Shown: positions 8,922 through 16,892 of the stretch, piece after piece | Layout: the number at the start of each line of letters is the position of its first letter | How positions within the stretch are numbered: position 1 is the first letter of the stretch | Assembly (NCBI RefSeq): GCF_014216315.1 | Contig: NZ_CP045702.1 | Span: 2,480,001-2,544,000 of the forward strand | From: Streptomyces finlayi | GTDB taxonomy: Bacteria; Actinomycetota; Actinomycetes; Streptomycetales; Streptomycetaceae | Direction of reading: 5' to 3' | DNA: 64,000 bases | The notes under the pieces: model-generated | The model's input: the letters and a program-made list of their open reading frames with translations, nothing else | What the model was told of the DNA's origin: nothing | Database searches by the model: none | Translations under genes and position numbers: made by a program

Positions 8922-8952
8922 AGCGGCCCGGCGGATCATCCGCCGGGCCGCT
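8922..8952 (+). terminator. Perfect 14-bp stem terminator after DUF3107
   Basis: agcggcccggcgga (8922-8935) pairs perfectly with 8939-8952 around the loop tca and is followed by the T/C-rich tcttcgtctcct. Confidence 0.88.
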
Positions 8953-9187
8953 TCTTCGTCTCCTGTCACAAGCCCGGCGCGTCTGTCAGGCGTGCCCGGT
9001 GCGTCTGACGCGCATGCCCGGGTGCGTCTGCCACGGGTACCCGGCACACCTGCCACGCGCGCCCGCTACGCCGTCGGCCGTCCCCCGGAGGTGTTTCCGC
9101 CGACTGCGGGAGGGTTGCGTTCCGCGGGCCCCGGGTAAGAGCGCCTACGACCGATTTGCCCTCTCCGCAACCCCGAGGTGATCCTCT

Positions 9188-9460
9188 GTGATCTGGGAAT
9201 CCTTCGGCTCCGTCGTGCTCGGACTCGCCCTTTCCTGGGCGGCGCTCCGCTCGCTGCCGGACCGGCTCCCGTCCGTCCGTGCGGTCTTTCTCACCGGCGC
9301 ACTGGGTGCCCTGTTCGGCGCGTATCTGACGCACTCGGCGCTGGGGACGGGCCATCCGGTGGCGACCCTGGCCGGCGCGGTGTTCGTCGGGACGGTGACG
9401 CTGTCCCTGCTGATCCGCCCGCGAAGCCGCCGTCTGGCCCGTTCGGCGGCGGCCCAGTAG
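9188..9460 (+). CDS. Small membrane protein
   Basis: GTG 9188 follows gaggtg by 7 bases and encodes 90 residues. Three hydrophobic stretches are visible: residues 6-20, 34-49 and 61-76 (LTGALGALFGAYLT and LAGAVFVGTVTLSLLI among them), then a basic C-terminus. No recognised domain. It stands alone between two terminators, convergent with the ferritin-like gene. Confidence 0.65.
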   Translation: MIWESFGSVVLGLALSWAALRSLPDRLPSVRAVFLTGALGALFGAYLTHSALGTGHPVATLAGAVFVGTVTLSLLIRPRSRRLARSAAAQ

Positions 9461-9484
9461 GGCCACCCGGCCGCGTGGGTGGCT
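9461..9484. terminator. Hairpin between convergent small membrane gene and ferritin-like gene
   Basis: gccaccc (9462-9468) and gggtggc (9477-9483) pair around ggccgcgt. The right arm overlaps the ferritin-like stop codon, so it may serve both directions. Confidence 0.5.
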
Positions 9485-10217
9485 ACGCGGCGAGGCCGAG
9501 GGCCGCCATCCGCTTGGTGTGCGCCTCGGTGATCCTGGAGAACATACGGCCCACCTCGGCCAGATCGAATCCGTCGGCCACTCCGCCGACGAGCATCGTC
9601 GACAGCGCGTCACGGTCGGCGACGACCCGCTGGGCCTGCGAGAGCGCCTCGCCCATCAGCCGGCGGGCCCACAGCGCGAGCCGTCCGCCGACCCTGGGCT
9701 CGGCCTCGATGGCTGCCCGCACCTTCTCGACCGCGAAGTTCCCGTGTCCTGTGTCGTCGAGCACAGCCAGCACGAGGGACCGGGTGTCCGTGTCGAGCCG
9801 GGCCGCGACCTCGCGGTAGAAGTCACTGGCGATCGAGTCGCCCACGTATGCCTTGACCAGGCCCTCCAGCCAGTCCGACGGTGCGGTCTGGCGGTGGAAG
9901 TCGTCGAGCGCCTTGGCGAACGGCTCCATGGCCGCCGTGGGCTCTTCGTCGATCGCGGTGAGCCGCTCGGTCAGCCGCTCGAAATGATGGAATTCGGCAG
10001 AGGCCATCTTTGCCAGCTCCGCCTTGTCACCCAGGGTCGGAGCGAGTTTGGCGTCCTCGGCCAGTCGCTCGAAGGCCGCCAGTTCCCCATAGGCCAGTGC
10101 GCCGAGAAGATCGACGACGGCGGCGCGGTACTGCGGCGCGGCGGACGCGGTGGCCCAGTCCTGGGCGGCGATCCCGGTCGGTGCGGGGGCTTCATTGGCG
10201 TTGTCAGGCGTCTCCAT
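9483..10217 (-). CDS. Ferritin-like (four-helix, MiaE-like) protein
   Basis: ATG 10217 gives 244 residues (METPDNANEAP...). No clear Shine-Dalgarno precedes it, so a leaderless transcript is possible; upstream in-frame Met codons would add an unlikely basic N-terminus. The protein is all-helical with carboxylate and histidine ligands typical of a di-iron ferritin-like fold: Glu45 in AYGELAAFE and the E75-F-H-H78 pair. The family includes tRNA hydroxylase MiaE-like proteins, but the catalytic role here is unproven. It is divergent from a DEAD-box RNA helicase, a pairing that could hint at RNA-related function (inference). Confidence 0.75.
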   Translation of the reverse strand: METPDNANEAPAPTGIAAQDWATASAAPQYRAAVVDLLGALAYGELAAFERLAEDAKLAPTLGDKAELAKMASAEFHHFERLTERLTAIDEEPTAAMEPFAKALDDFHRQTAPSDWLEGLVKAYVGDSIASDFYREVAARLDTDTRSLVLAVLDDTGHGNFAVEKVRAAIEAEPRVGGRLALWARRLMGEALSQAQRVVADRDALSTMLVGGVADGFDLAEVGRMFSRITEAHTKRMAALGLAA

Positions 10218-10598
10218 GCAGCGCACAATAGCCGCCCCCAGCAGAGGGGTAAGGACCCGGCCGACCATGGACCTCACACCGTTCCGATGAATTCGCCCGA
10301 CACACATGCGCGAATCCGGGGTACAGTGGTATTGCGCTTACTGAGCATTGACTGTGCTCGGAGCGCTTTTGAATGAGGATGCCCGGTCGGTGGCCCGATC
10401 GGCTCCGACCCGACAGCCCTCCACGCGGGGCGTACGACACGTACGACCGCAGATGAGGGGCCCCCTCAGCGGCACGAGCGCTCGAGCGACGGCAGTGGTC
10501 CCGCGCCACCCGGCCCATCCACGGCCGGATGACCAACCCCGGCACGGTACGACCCCCAGCGTTCGCCTCGGACCGCGTCTCACAGAAGAGGCAGCACA
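10218..10598 (+). other. Long divergent intergenic region and helicase leader
   Basis: About 380 bases between the ferritin-like gene and the helicase. It has a candidate promoter near 10348 and an open frame (TTG 10348 to TGA 10600-10602) whose stop overlaps the helicase start. That frame's arginine- and proline-rich translation looks non-coding, though it could couple translation. Confidence 0.5.
10348..10376 (+). promoter_or_regulatory. Candidate promoter for the DEAD-box helicase
   Basis: ttgact (10348-10353) is followed after 17 bases by gaatga (10371-10376), a weak -35/-10 pair. If used, it gives a leader of roughly 215 bases before the helicase start, long enough for the post-transcriptional control common for cold-responsive RNA helicases. 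Confidence 0.35.
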
Positions 10599-12695
10599 CT
10601 GACTACGTTCCGCGACCTCGGAATCCTTCCCGAGACGGCCGAAGCCCTTGAGGCAGTCGGCATCATGTCCCCCTTCCCGATCCAGGAGATGACGCTCCCC
10701 GTAGCGCTCTCCGGCTCCGACGTCATCGGCCAGGCCAAGACCGGCACCGGCAAGACGCTCGGCTTCGGCCTCCCGCTCCTGGAGCGCGTCACCGTCCCCG
10801 CCGATGTCGAGGCGGGGCGCGCCGCGCCCGACAAGCTGACCGACGCGCCGCAGGCCCTGATCGTCGTCCCGACCCGTGAGCTGTGCCAGCAGGTCACCAA
10901 CGACCTGCTCACCGCCGGCAAGGTCCGCAACGTCCGCGTCCTGGCGATCTACGGCGGCCGTGCGTACGAGCCGCAGGTCGAGGCGCTCAAGAAGGGCGTC
11001 GACGTGATCGTCGGTACCCCGGGCCGTCTCCTGGACCTGGCGGGCCAGCGCAAGCTCGACCTGTCGCACATCCGCGTGCTCGTCCTCGACGAGGCCGACG
11101 AGATGCTCGACCTGGGCTTCCTGCCCGACGTCGAGCGCATCATCACGATGCTGCCGCCGAAGCGCCAGACGATGCTGTTCTCGGCCACCATGCCGGGCGC
11201 GGTCATCAGCCTGGCGCGGCGTTACATGTCGCAGCCGACACACATCAACGCGACCTCGCCCGATGACGAGGGCACGACCGTCAAGAACACCGCGCAGCAC
11301 GTCTACCGCGCGCACAACATGGACAAGCCGGAGATGCTGTCGCGCATCCTCCAGGCCGAGGGCCGCGGGCTCGCGATGGTCTTCTGCCGTACGAAGCGCA
11401 CGGCTGCCGACATCGCCGAGCAGCTGGCGAAGCGTGGTTTCGCTTCCGGCGCGGTCCACGGCGACCTCGGCCAGGGCGCCCGTGAACAGGCGCTGCGCGC
11501 CTTCCGCAACGGCAAGGTGGACGTCCTCGTCTGCACCGACGTCGCCGCGCGCGGTATCGACGTCGAGGGTGTCACCCACGTCGTCAACTACCAGTCGCCC
11601 GAGGACGAGAAGACCTACCTCCACCGCATCGGCCGTACCGGCCGCGCAGGGGCCAAGGGCATCGCGATCACGCTGGTGGACTGGGACGACATCCCGCGCT
11701 GGCAGCTGATCAACAAGGCGCTCGACCTGAAGTTCCCGGACCCGGTCGAGACGTACTCCACGTCGCCGCACTTCTACGAGGAGCTCAACATCCCGGCCGG
11801 CACCAAGGGTGTCCTGCCGCGTGCCGAGCGGACTCGTGCGGGTCTGCGGGCGGAGGAGCTCGAGGACCTCGGCGAGACCGGCGGCCGCGGCCGCAAGTCC
11901 GCCGCCTCGGCCCCGGCGCCCGTCCGTGAGGAGCGCCCGGCGCGTACGCCGCGCCAGCGTCGTCGTACCCGCGGTGGCGGCACGCTGGAGGAGGGCACCG
12001 TCACGGTGCCCGCCCCGGCGACCGAGGCCGTCGTCGAGCCCGCGGCCGACGCCGACGCGTCGGAGCCGCGTACGCCGCGGCGTCGCCGCCGTGCCCGTGT
12101 CGGCGCCCCCGAGGGTGTCGCCCAGGAAGCAGTGGCCGAGGCAGCGGTCGCCGTGGCCGAGGCCGCACCGGTCGCCGTCGAGGACGTCGCGGTGCCCGTG
12201 GCCGAGGAGAAGCCGCGCCGCCGCCGCGCGCCCCGTACGACCGCCGCCGAGCCGGTGGCCGAGACGGTGACGGAAGCTCCCGCACCCAAGGTGAGGGCCA
12301 CCCGCAGCAAGGCCGCCGCAGAGGTGGCGGCCGACTTCCAGACCGTCGCGGCCACCGAGCCGGTCACCAAGCCGCGCCGCCGCGCCCGTGTCGTCAAGCC
12401 CGCCGTCGACGAGGTCGACTTCCAGATCGCCCCGCCGTCCGAGCCGGTGACCGAGACGCGTCGCAGGACGCGTACCGCCACCAAGCCGAAGACGGAAGCG
12501 GTCACGGAGGCCCCGGCCGCCGAGGGTGAGACCAAGCCGCACCGCCGCCGTCCGCGTGCCGCGGTGAAGGCCGAGGCCGTCGAGGCGACCACGTCCGTGG
12601 TGACCGAGTGCGAGTCCGAGGCCCCCGCGAAGCCGCGCCGCCGCCGCGCCCCCCGCGCGACGGCCAAGGCCGAAGCGGTCACGACCGAGAGCTGA
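10599..12695 (+). CDS. DEAD-box ATP-dependent RNA helicase with arginine-cluster tail
   Basis: The helicase core is complete: Q motif with Gln29, AKTGTGKT (46-53), PTREL (91-95), DEAD (164-167), SAT (195-197) and HRIGRTGR (342-349). The first in-frame ATG (10665) would cut off the conserved FRDLGILPETAEALEAVGI part of the Q-motif region. No ATG, GTG or TTG lies upstream before the stop at 10530, but CTG 10599 sits 7 bases after agaagagg and restores the expected N-terminus, so CTG is the likely start (698 residues). After residue 430 comes a disordered Ala/Glu/Pro tail with at least seven arginine clusters (QRRRTRGGG, PRRRRRARVG, PRRRRAPR and others), likely RNA-binding. Family role: RNA unwinding in ribosome assembly or decay. 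Confidence 0.92.
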   Translation: MTTFRDLGILPETAEALEAVGIMSPFPIQEMTLPVALSGSDVIGQAKTGTGKTLGFGLPLLERVTVPADVEAGRAAPDKLTDAPQALIVVPTRELCQQVTNDLLTAGKVRNVRVLAIYGGRAYEPQVEALKKGVDVIVGTPGRLLDLAGQRKLDLSHIRVLVLDEADEMLDLGFLPDVERIITMLPPKRQTMLFSATMPGAVISLARRYMSQPTHINATSPDDEGTTVKNTAQHVYRAHNMDKPEMLSRILQAEGRGLAMVFCRTKRTAADIAEQLAKRGFASGAVHGDLGQGAREQALRAFRNGKVDVLVCTDVAARGIDVEGVTHVVNYQSPEDEKTYLHRIGRTGRAGAKGIAITLVDWDDIPRWQLINKALDLKFPDPVETYSTSPHFYEELNIPAGTKGVLPRAERTRAGLRAEELEDLGETGGRGRKSAASAPAPVREERPARTPRQRRRTRGGGTLEEGTVTVPAPATEAVVEPAADADASEPRTPRRRRRARVGAPEGVAQEAVAEAAVAVAEAAPVAVEDVAVPVAEEKPRRRRAPRTTAAEPVAETVTEAPAPKVRATRSKAAAEVAADFQTVAATEPVTKPRRRARVVKPAVDEVDFQIAPPSEPVTETRRRTRTATKPKTEAVTEAPAAEGETKPHRRRPRAAVKAEAVEATTSVVTECESEAPAKPRRRRAPRATAKAEAVTTES

Positions 12696-12750
12696 TCCCG
12701 CCGCACGACACCGCACGACGACGCACAACAGCGTGCACGGCGTGTACGAC

Positions 12751-12797
12751 ATGAGGGGCCGGGTACTCCGCACCACGCGGAGTACCCGGCCCCTCAT
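12751..12797 (+). terminator. Perfect 21-bp stem terminator after the helicase
   Basis: Positions 12751-12771 pair without mismatch to 12777-12797 around the loop accac; the stem includes ggggccgggtactccgc. It insulates the helicase from the hydrolase 73 bases downstream. Confidence 0.9.
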
Positions 12798-12869
12798 GCG
12801 TGCGCGGTCCCTCCTGCGTACGCCCCGGGCGCGCCCGCCCTTCGCCGCGTCCGGCGATAGCCTCGTTCC

Positions 12870-13718
12870 ATGAGCAGGCCACCCACCTTCACCCCGCCTC
12901 CCTGCGCCCGCGCCCGCACGCTGCGGACCGCGCGCGGGGACTTCGCCGTACTGGACGCCGTACCGCGTACCGAGGCGCGCGCCACCGCGCTCCTGCTGCC
13001 CGGATACACCGGCAGCAAGGAGGACTTCATCGCTCTGCTCGAACCGCTCGCCGAGGCCGGCTACCGCGTCGTCTCCGTGGACGGCCGCGGGCAGTACGAG
13101 ACGGAGGGTACGGACCGTCAGGAGGCTTACGCACAGGCGGAGTTGGCGCGCGACGTCCTCGCACAGGCCGAGGCGCTGGGCGCCGGGGAGAACCGTCTTC
13201 ACCTGCTGGGCCACTCACTGGGCGGCCAGGTGGCCCGCGCAGCCGTGCTGCTGGACGGTTCCCCGTTCCGTTCGCTGACCCTCCTGTCCTCCGGGCCCGC
13301 GGAGGTCGTCCCCGACCAGCGGGACAGGATCAAGATGCTCGGCGACGCCCTGCGCACGATGACCATGGGCGACGTCTGGGAAGCCATGCGGACCTTCGAC
13401 CCGCCGCAGGACGCCGATACCGGCGGCGGCGAGGATCTGCGCCGCCGCTGGCTGCGCCACAGTCCCGCCCAGCTCGTGGCGACCGGTGCCCAGCTGTCCG
13501 CTGAGCCGGACCGGGTGGCGGAGCTCGCCGCCCTTCCCCTGCCCTTCCACGTCGTGTCGGGCGAGCGTGACGACGTCTGGCCCGTCGAGCGGTTCGACGA
13601 CATGGCCCGGCGGCTGGGAGCCCGGCGCACCACCGTGGTGGGCGCCGAGCACTCCCCCAACACGGCCCGTCCCCTGGAGACGGCGGCGGCGCTGGTCTCC
13701 TTCTGGGACAGCCACTGA
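12870..13718 (+). CDS. Alpha/beta hydrolase
   Basis: A 282-residue hydrolase from ATG 12870. Triad candidates are Ser116 in GHSLGG, Asp234/235 in GERDDVWP and His261 in GAEHSPN. The LLPGYTGSKEDF segment supplies the oxyanion loop. There is no signal peptide. Similar to monoacylglycerol-lipase or esterase-like enzymes; substrate unknown. It forms its own unit between two terminators. Confidence 0.88.
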   Translation: MSRPPTFTPPPCARARTLRTARGDFAVLDAVPRTEARATALLLPGYTGSKEDFIALLEPLAEAGYRVVSVDGRGQYETEGTDRQEAYAQAELARDVLAQAEALGAGENRLHLLGHSLGGQVARAAVLLDGSPFRSLTLLSSGPAEVVPDQRDRIKMLGDALRTMTMGDVWEAMRTFDPPQDADTGGGEDLRRRWLRHSPAQLVATGAQLSAEPDRVAELAALPLPFHVVSGERDDVWPVERFDDMARRLGARRTTVVGAEHSPNTARPLETAAALVSFWDSH

Positions 13719-13741
13719 CCTCCCGTTCCCACATCGGGAAA

Positions 13742-13784
13742 CGGCCGCTCCGCGCTCCCCATGAGCGGGAGCACGGAGCGGCCG
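13742..13784. terminator. Bidirectional terminator between hydrolase and NYN gene
   Basis: cggccgctccgcgctccc (13742-13759) pairs with 13767-13784 with a single mismatch around a 7-base loop, between convergent genes. Confidence 0.85.
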
Positions 13785-13789
13785 CCGGC

Positions 13790-14701
13790 TCAGTACTGGG
13801 ACTGCAGATGCTGCCAGAAGCCGTCGCGCAGCGCCCGCCGCAGATGGGCGTGGCCGCGCAGAGAGTGCTGGAGCAGCCGCTCGGCCTCCACCAGGAGGTC
13901 CTGATCGACGGAGCCCGGCAGATAGGGATGCCCGGGCAGCAGGTCGGCCAGGGACTCGCGGCCCCGGGCGGAGAGCCAGGTGGCCGCGATCTGGGCGCCG
14001 ACGAAGCGGACGTTCTCCCGCGAGGGGGCCGGGGTGTCGTCCTCGTACGTGGTGACGGAACGCCGGGTGACGTAAGGGCGGCAGAAGTCGAGGTCGAAGG
14101 TGCGCGTGCTGTCGACCTCCCACAGCAGCGGTTCCGCCTGGTTGCGGCCCTCTCCCGCCTCGATGCCCCAGAGATGGACGCGCGCCCCGTACCCCTGCGC
14201 CGCCTCGACCGCCGACACCAGGTCCTCGTCCCCGCCGACGAGCGCCGCGTCACTGATGGCCCGGTGTCGGGCGAGCGATTCGAGGTCGGTGCGGATCAGC
14301 GAATCGACGCCCTTCTGCTGGTTGTTGGCGTTGAGGTTTCCCAGCCTGACCTTGACGTCGGGAAGTTCGGCGATCGCCTGCTGCTCGACGGTGTGGATAC
14401 GGCGCCTGGCCCCGTCGTACCAGTAGACGCGCAGCAGCCTGCTGTCCGCGAAGATCGTCCGCGCCTTGTCGATGAGGGCCTCGATCATTCCTTCGCCGTC
14501 GAGGTCGAAGTTGCGGCGGTCCTCCGTACCCGTGACGAGCAGCCCTGCCGCGGCGTACACATAACCCGCGTCCACGAAGATCGCGTGCGTCGAAGGGGTC
14601 TTCGACACCTCCGAGAGCACCCGTGTGAGCAGCTCGTTGGTGCGGTCCAGGTACTCGCGGACATCGGCCTGGCCCTCCGACGGCTCGTCCACTTCGTTCA
14701 T
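13790..14701 (-). CDS. NYN-domain (PIN-like) ribonuclease
   Basis: A 303-residue protein from ATG 14701. It shows the NYN/PIN-like acidic constellation: Asp44 in IFVDAGYVYAAAG, Asp133 in GVDSLI, Asp139, and Asp158/Asp160 in VGGDEDL. This fold binds Mg2+ and cleaves RNA in relatives such as LabA/DUF88 proteins. The last 100 residues form a helical extension (WLSARGRESLADLLPGH...) common to actinobacterial homologues. No signal peptide, so cytoplasmic. RNA substrate unknown. The upstream 200 bases are unusually AT-rich for this genome and are shared with a divergent small gene. Confidence 0.87.
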   Translation of the reverse strand: MNEVDEPSEGQADVREYLDRTNELLTRVLSEVSKTPSTHAIFVDAGYVYAAAGLLVTGTEDRRNFDLDGEGMIEALIDKARTIFADSRLLRVYWYDGARRRIHTVEQQAIAELPDVKVRLGNLNANNQQKGVDSLIRTDLESLARHRAISDAALVGGDEDLVSAVEAAQGYGARVHLWGIEAGEGRNQAEPLLWEVDSTRTFDLDFCRPYVTRRSVTTYEDDTPAPSRENVRFVGAQIAATWLSARGRESLADLLPGHPYLPGSVDQDLLVEAERLLQHSLRGHAHLRRALRDGFWQHLQSQY

Positions 14702-14909
14702 GCGGACCTCACCGGCTGCGCCTGCACAGCTACTGAATGGTAGTTAGGCATCCAAAAAATTTCCTTAGCGTAGGGAATGTTTGCGGTAGGCAAGCCGTTG
14801 TACACCTAGTGGAGCGCGGGCAGAGATGCTTTGCGCTCCTCAACTTGCGGACGGGTCGCCCCGTCCTCCAGCAGTTCTCCAGCAGGAGGATCAGACGAAG
14901 GGAAGCCAT

Positions 14910-15062
14910 ATGCGCTTCGAGATCATGCGACTCGACGATGTCGACGGTACCGCCGTGGACAGCACCGTCGTGGACGCCGCCTCCGTCAACCGGATGGTGC
15001 AGCGGGCCGCAGCCATAGGCCAGCGCATCTACATCCGGCCGGCCGACAGCTCGGCTTCGTAA
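14910..15062 (+). CDS. Conserved 50-residue small protein
   Basis: ATG 14910, preceded by gaagggaag, encodes 50 residues (MRFEIMRLDDVDGTAVDS...), ending just before a perfect terminator. Codon third positions are strongly G/C, supporting coding. There is no membrane segment or known motif. The sequence VNRMVQRAAAIGQRIYIRP looks like an amphipathic helix followed by a strand. I recall close homologues in streptomycetes, always annotated hypothetical. It is monocistronic, with its own leader of about 200 bases containing an AT-rich stretch (cattcc/aaaaaatttcc near 14750-14765). Function unknown; a RiPP-type precursor cannot be claimed because no modification enzymes adjoin it. Confidence 0.75.
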   Translation: MRFEIMRLDDVDGTAVDSTVVDAASVNRMVQRAAAIGQRIYIRPADSSAS

Positions 15063-15094
15063 CGCCTGACAGAGCATTGCGCCGCTAAAGACGA

Positions 15095-15129
15095 AGCGCC
15101 CCCGTACGGCAGGACCGTACGGGGGCGCT
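15095..15129 (+). terminator. Perfect 15-bp stem terminator after the small protein
   Basis: agcgcccccgtacgg (15095-15109) and ccgtacgggggcgct (15115-15129) pair perfectly around cagga. It also lies at the end of the convergent marC gene. Confidence 0.9.
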
Positions 15130-15160
15130 ATGGCGTCCGGGGCCGTGGACCGGACAGGTT

Positions 15161-15766
15161 TCAGGAGTTCTGGATGACCTGGGTGACGCCGTTGATGATC
15201 TGCTGGACGGCGATGGCCGACAGCATCATCCCGGCGAGTCTGGTCACGAGCACCACGCCGCCGTCCTTGATGACGCGGATGATGAGCAGCGAGTAGCGCA
15301 TCGCGAGCCAGAGAACGACGTGCATGGCGACGATGGCGGCCCAGACCGAGATCTGGCCCGCCGCCCCGTCGGCGTCCTGCACCGCGAGGATCACCGAGAC
15401 GATCGCACCGGGGCCCGCGAGCAGCGGCATTCCCAGCGGTACGAGCGCCACGTTGACGTCCTTGGTCTGCGTGGGCTCGTCGGTCTTGCCGGTGAGCAGG
15501 TCGAGCGCGATGAGCAGCAGGAGCAGTCCGCCCGCGATCATCAGCGCGGGGACCGAGACATGGAGATAGTCGAGGATCTGCTGGCCGAGCAGACCGAACA
15601 CGGCGATCACACCGAAGGCGACCGCGACGGCCTGGAAGGCCATTCCGCGCTGGACCTTGGTGGGGCGCCCTGCGGTGAGGGCCAGGAAGATGGGGGTGAT
15701 TCCGGGCGGATCCATAATCACAAAAAGCGTGAGAAAAAGGGATCCGAAGACAGCGACGTCGAACAC
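15161..15766 (-). CDS. MarC/UPF0056-family membrane protein
   Basis: GTG 15766 gives 201 residues starting VFDVAVFGSLFLTLFVI; longer in-frame starts add an implausible Cys/His-rich N-terminus. Six hydrophobic helices and the motif DPPGITPIFLALTAG (about 19-33) identify the MarC (NAAT) family of inner-membrane proteins, sometimes described as amino-acid transporters or efflux proteins. The repeat PGAIVSVILAV in the second half is also characteristic. Physiological substrate unknown; the old link to multiple antibiotic resistance is not supported for all members. Confidence 0.9.
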   Translation of the reverse strand: MFDVAVFGSLFLTLFVIMDPPGITPIFLALTAGRPTKVQRGMAFQAVAVAFGVIAVFGLLGQQILDYLHVSVPALMIAGGLLLLLIALDLLTGKTDEPTQTKDVNVALVPLGMPLLAGPGAIVSVILAVQDADGAAGQISVWAAIVAMHVVLWLAMRYSLLIIRVIKDGGVVLVTRLAGMMLSAIAVQQIINGVTQVIQNS

Positions 15767-15927
15767 AGTGAGCCTTGCGAGTGGGAAGCGGGTCGAACAG
15801 GAGGGGCGCGGCCCGGCGGCAGCGTGACAGCAGCCGTACGCGGCCATGGCGGCCGGCGTGCCGAGGGGTGACGGGAAGACGTGAAGTACGGCGCGGGCAC
15901 CGTGTGCGGCCTCGGAGCGGCCGGGTC

Positions 15928-16794
15928 TTACGGGCGGCGGGGTCCACCGGCGCCCGGCACCGGGAAGGCTCCCGCCGCACGCCGGGTGATCTCGCCGTAG
16001 ATCTCGGGGTCGGTCGTGTACTCACCGAGCCGCACGGTCTTGCGGCTGCCGTGGTAGTCGCTGGAGCCGGTGGTCAGCAGTCCCAGATCACCGGCGAGTC
16101 CGCGCAGCCGGGCCCTGGTGGGCGCGTCGTGGTCCATGTGGTCGACCTCGATGCCGTCGAGCCCGGCCGAGGCGAGCAGCCCGATCGACTCCTCGGGCAC
16201 CACGTCGCCCCGCTTCACGGCGAGCGGATGGGCGAAGACGGTGACTCCGCCCGCGGCCTTGACCAGCCGGATCGCGTCGAAGGGGTCGAGTTCGTGCTTC
16301 TCGGCGTACGCGCGTCCGCCGTTGGCGAGCCACTCGGGCGTGAAGGCGTCGGACACGGTCTCGACGACGCCGAGGTCGACGAGTGCGGTGGCGATGTGCG
16401 GGCGGCCGACCGAGCCGTCCCCGGCGATGGCCGCGACCTGCTCCCAGGTGACCGGGACGCCCAGCTCCTGGAGCCTGAGCACCATGGTCTGCGCGCGCGG
16501 CACCCGGTCGTCCCGTACCAGCTCGCGCTCTCCGGCCAGTTCGGGCTCGTGCGGGTCGAAGAGGTACGCCAGCATGTGCAGGCTCACGCCGTCGATCCGG
16601 CAGGAGAGCTCGGCGCCGGTGACGAGGGTGAGGCCCTCCGGCAGGGCCGCGATCGCTTCGGCGTGCCCCGCGACCGTGTCGTGGTCGGTGAGCGCGACGA
16701 CGTCGAGACCCGCGGCGGCTGCGTTGGCCACCAGCTCGGCGGGGGTGTCCGTGCCGTCCGACGCGGTGGAGTGGGTGTGCAGGTCGATGCGCAC
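15928..16794 (-). CDS. PHP-domain phosphoesterase
   Basis: A 288-residue PHP protein with the metal-binding set in order: His6 and His8 (DLHTHS), Asp13, His38 and Asp39 (LTDHD), Glu62 (GAELSC), His189 (FAHP) and Asp246-x-His248 (SSDYHG). This corresponds to the YciV/TrpH-type single-domain PHP enzymes, which include RNase AM (5'-3' exonuclease) and nucleoside 3',5'-bisphosphate phosphatases. Both activities are possible; the cytoplasmic location is clear from the lack of a signal. Next to an unrelated DUF6758 gene on the same strand. Confidence 0.9.
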   Translation of the reverse strand: MRIDLHTHSTASDGTDTPAELVANAAAAGLDVVALTDHDTVAGHAEAIAALPEGLTLVTGAELSCRIDGVSLHMLAYLFDPHEPELAGERELVRDDRVPRAQTMVLRLQELGVPVTWEQVAAIAGDGSVGRPHIATALVDLGVVETVSDAFTPEWLANGGRAYAEKHELDPFDAIRLVKAAGGVTVFAHPLAVKRGDVVPEESIGLLASAGLDGIEVDHMDHDAPTRARLRGLAGDLGLLTTGSSDYHGSRKTVRLGEYTTDPEIYGEITRRAAGAFPVPGAGGPRRP

Positions 16795-16892
16795 GACGCG
16801 TACTCCAGAGCTCGCGGACGGACAGGGGGACGCTCAAGGATAACCGGCGCACACACTGCCCCCGCCCGTCCGGCCGCCCACCAGGGGGCCCG

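Noticed and set aside
8970..9060. Imperfect repeats of gcgtctg/cccgg after DUF3107
   Set aside because: Too short and irregular to be a defined repeat family; probably biased composition.
10348..10602. 84-codon ORF before the helicase as a real gene
   Set aside because: Starts at TTG without a ribosome-binding site, and the Arg/Pro/Thr-rich translation resembles a random GC frame. Kept only as a possible coupling element.
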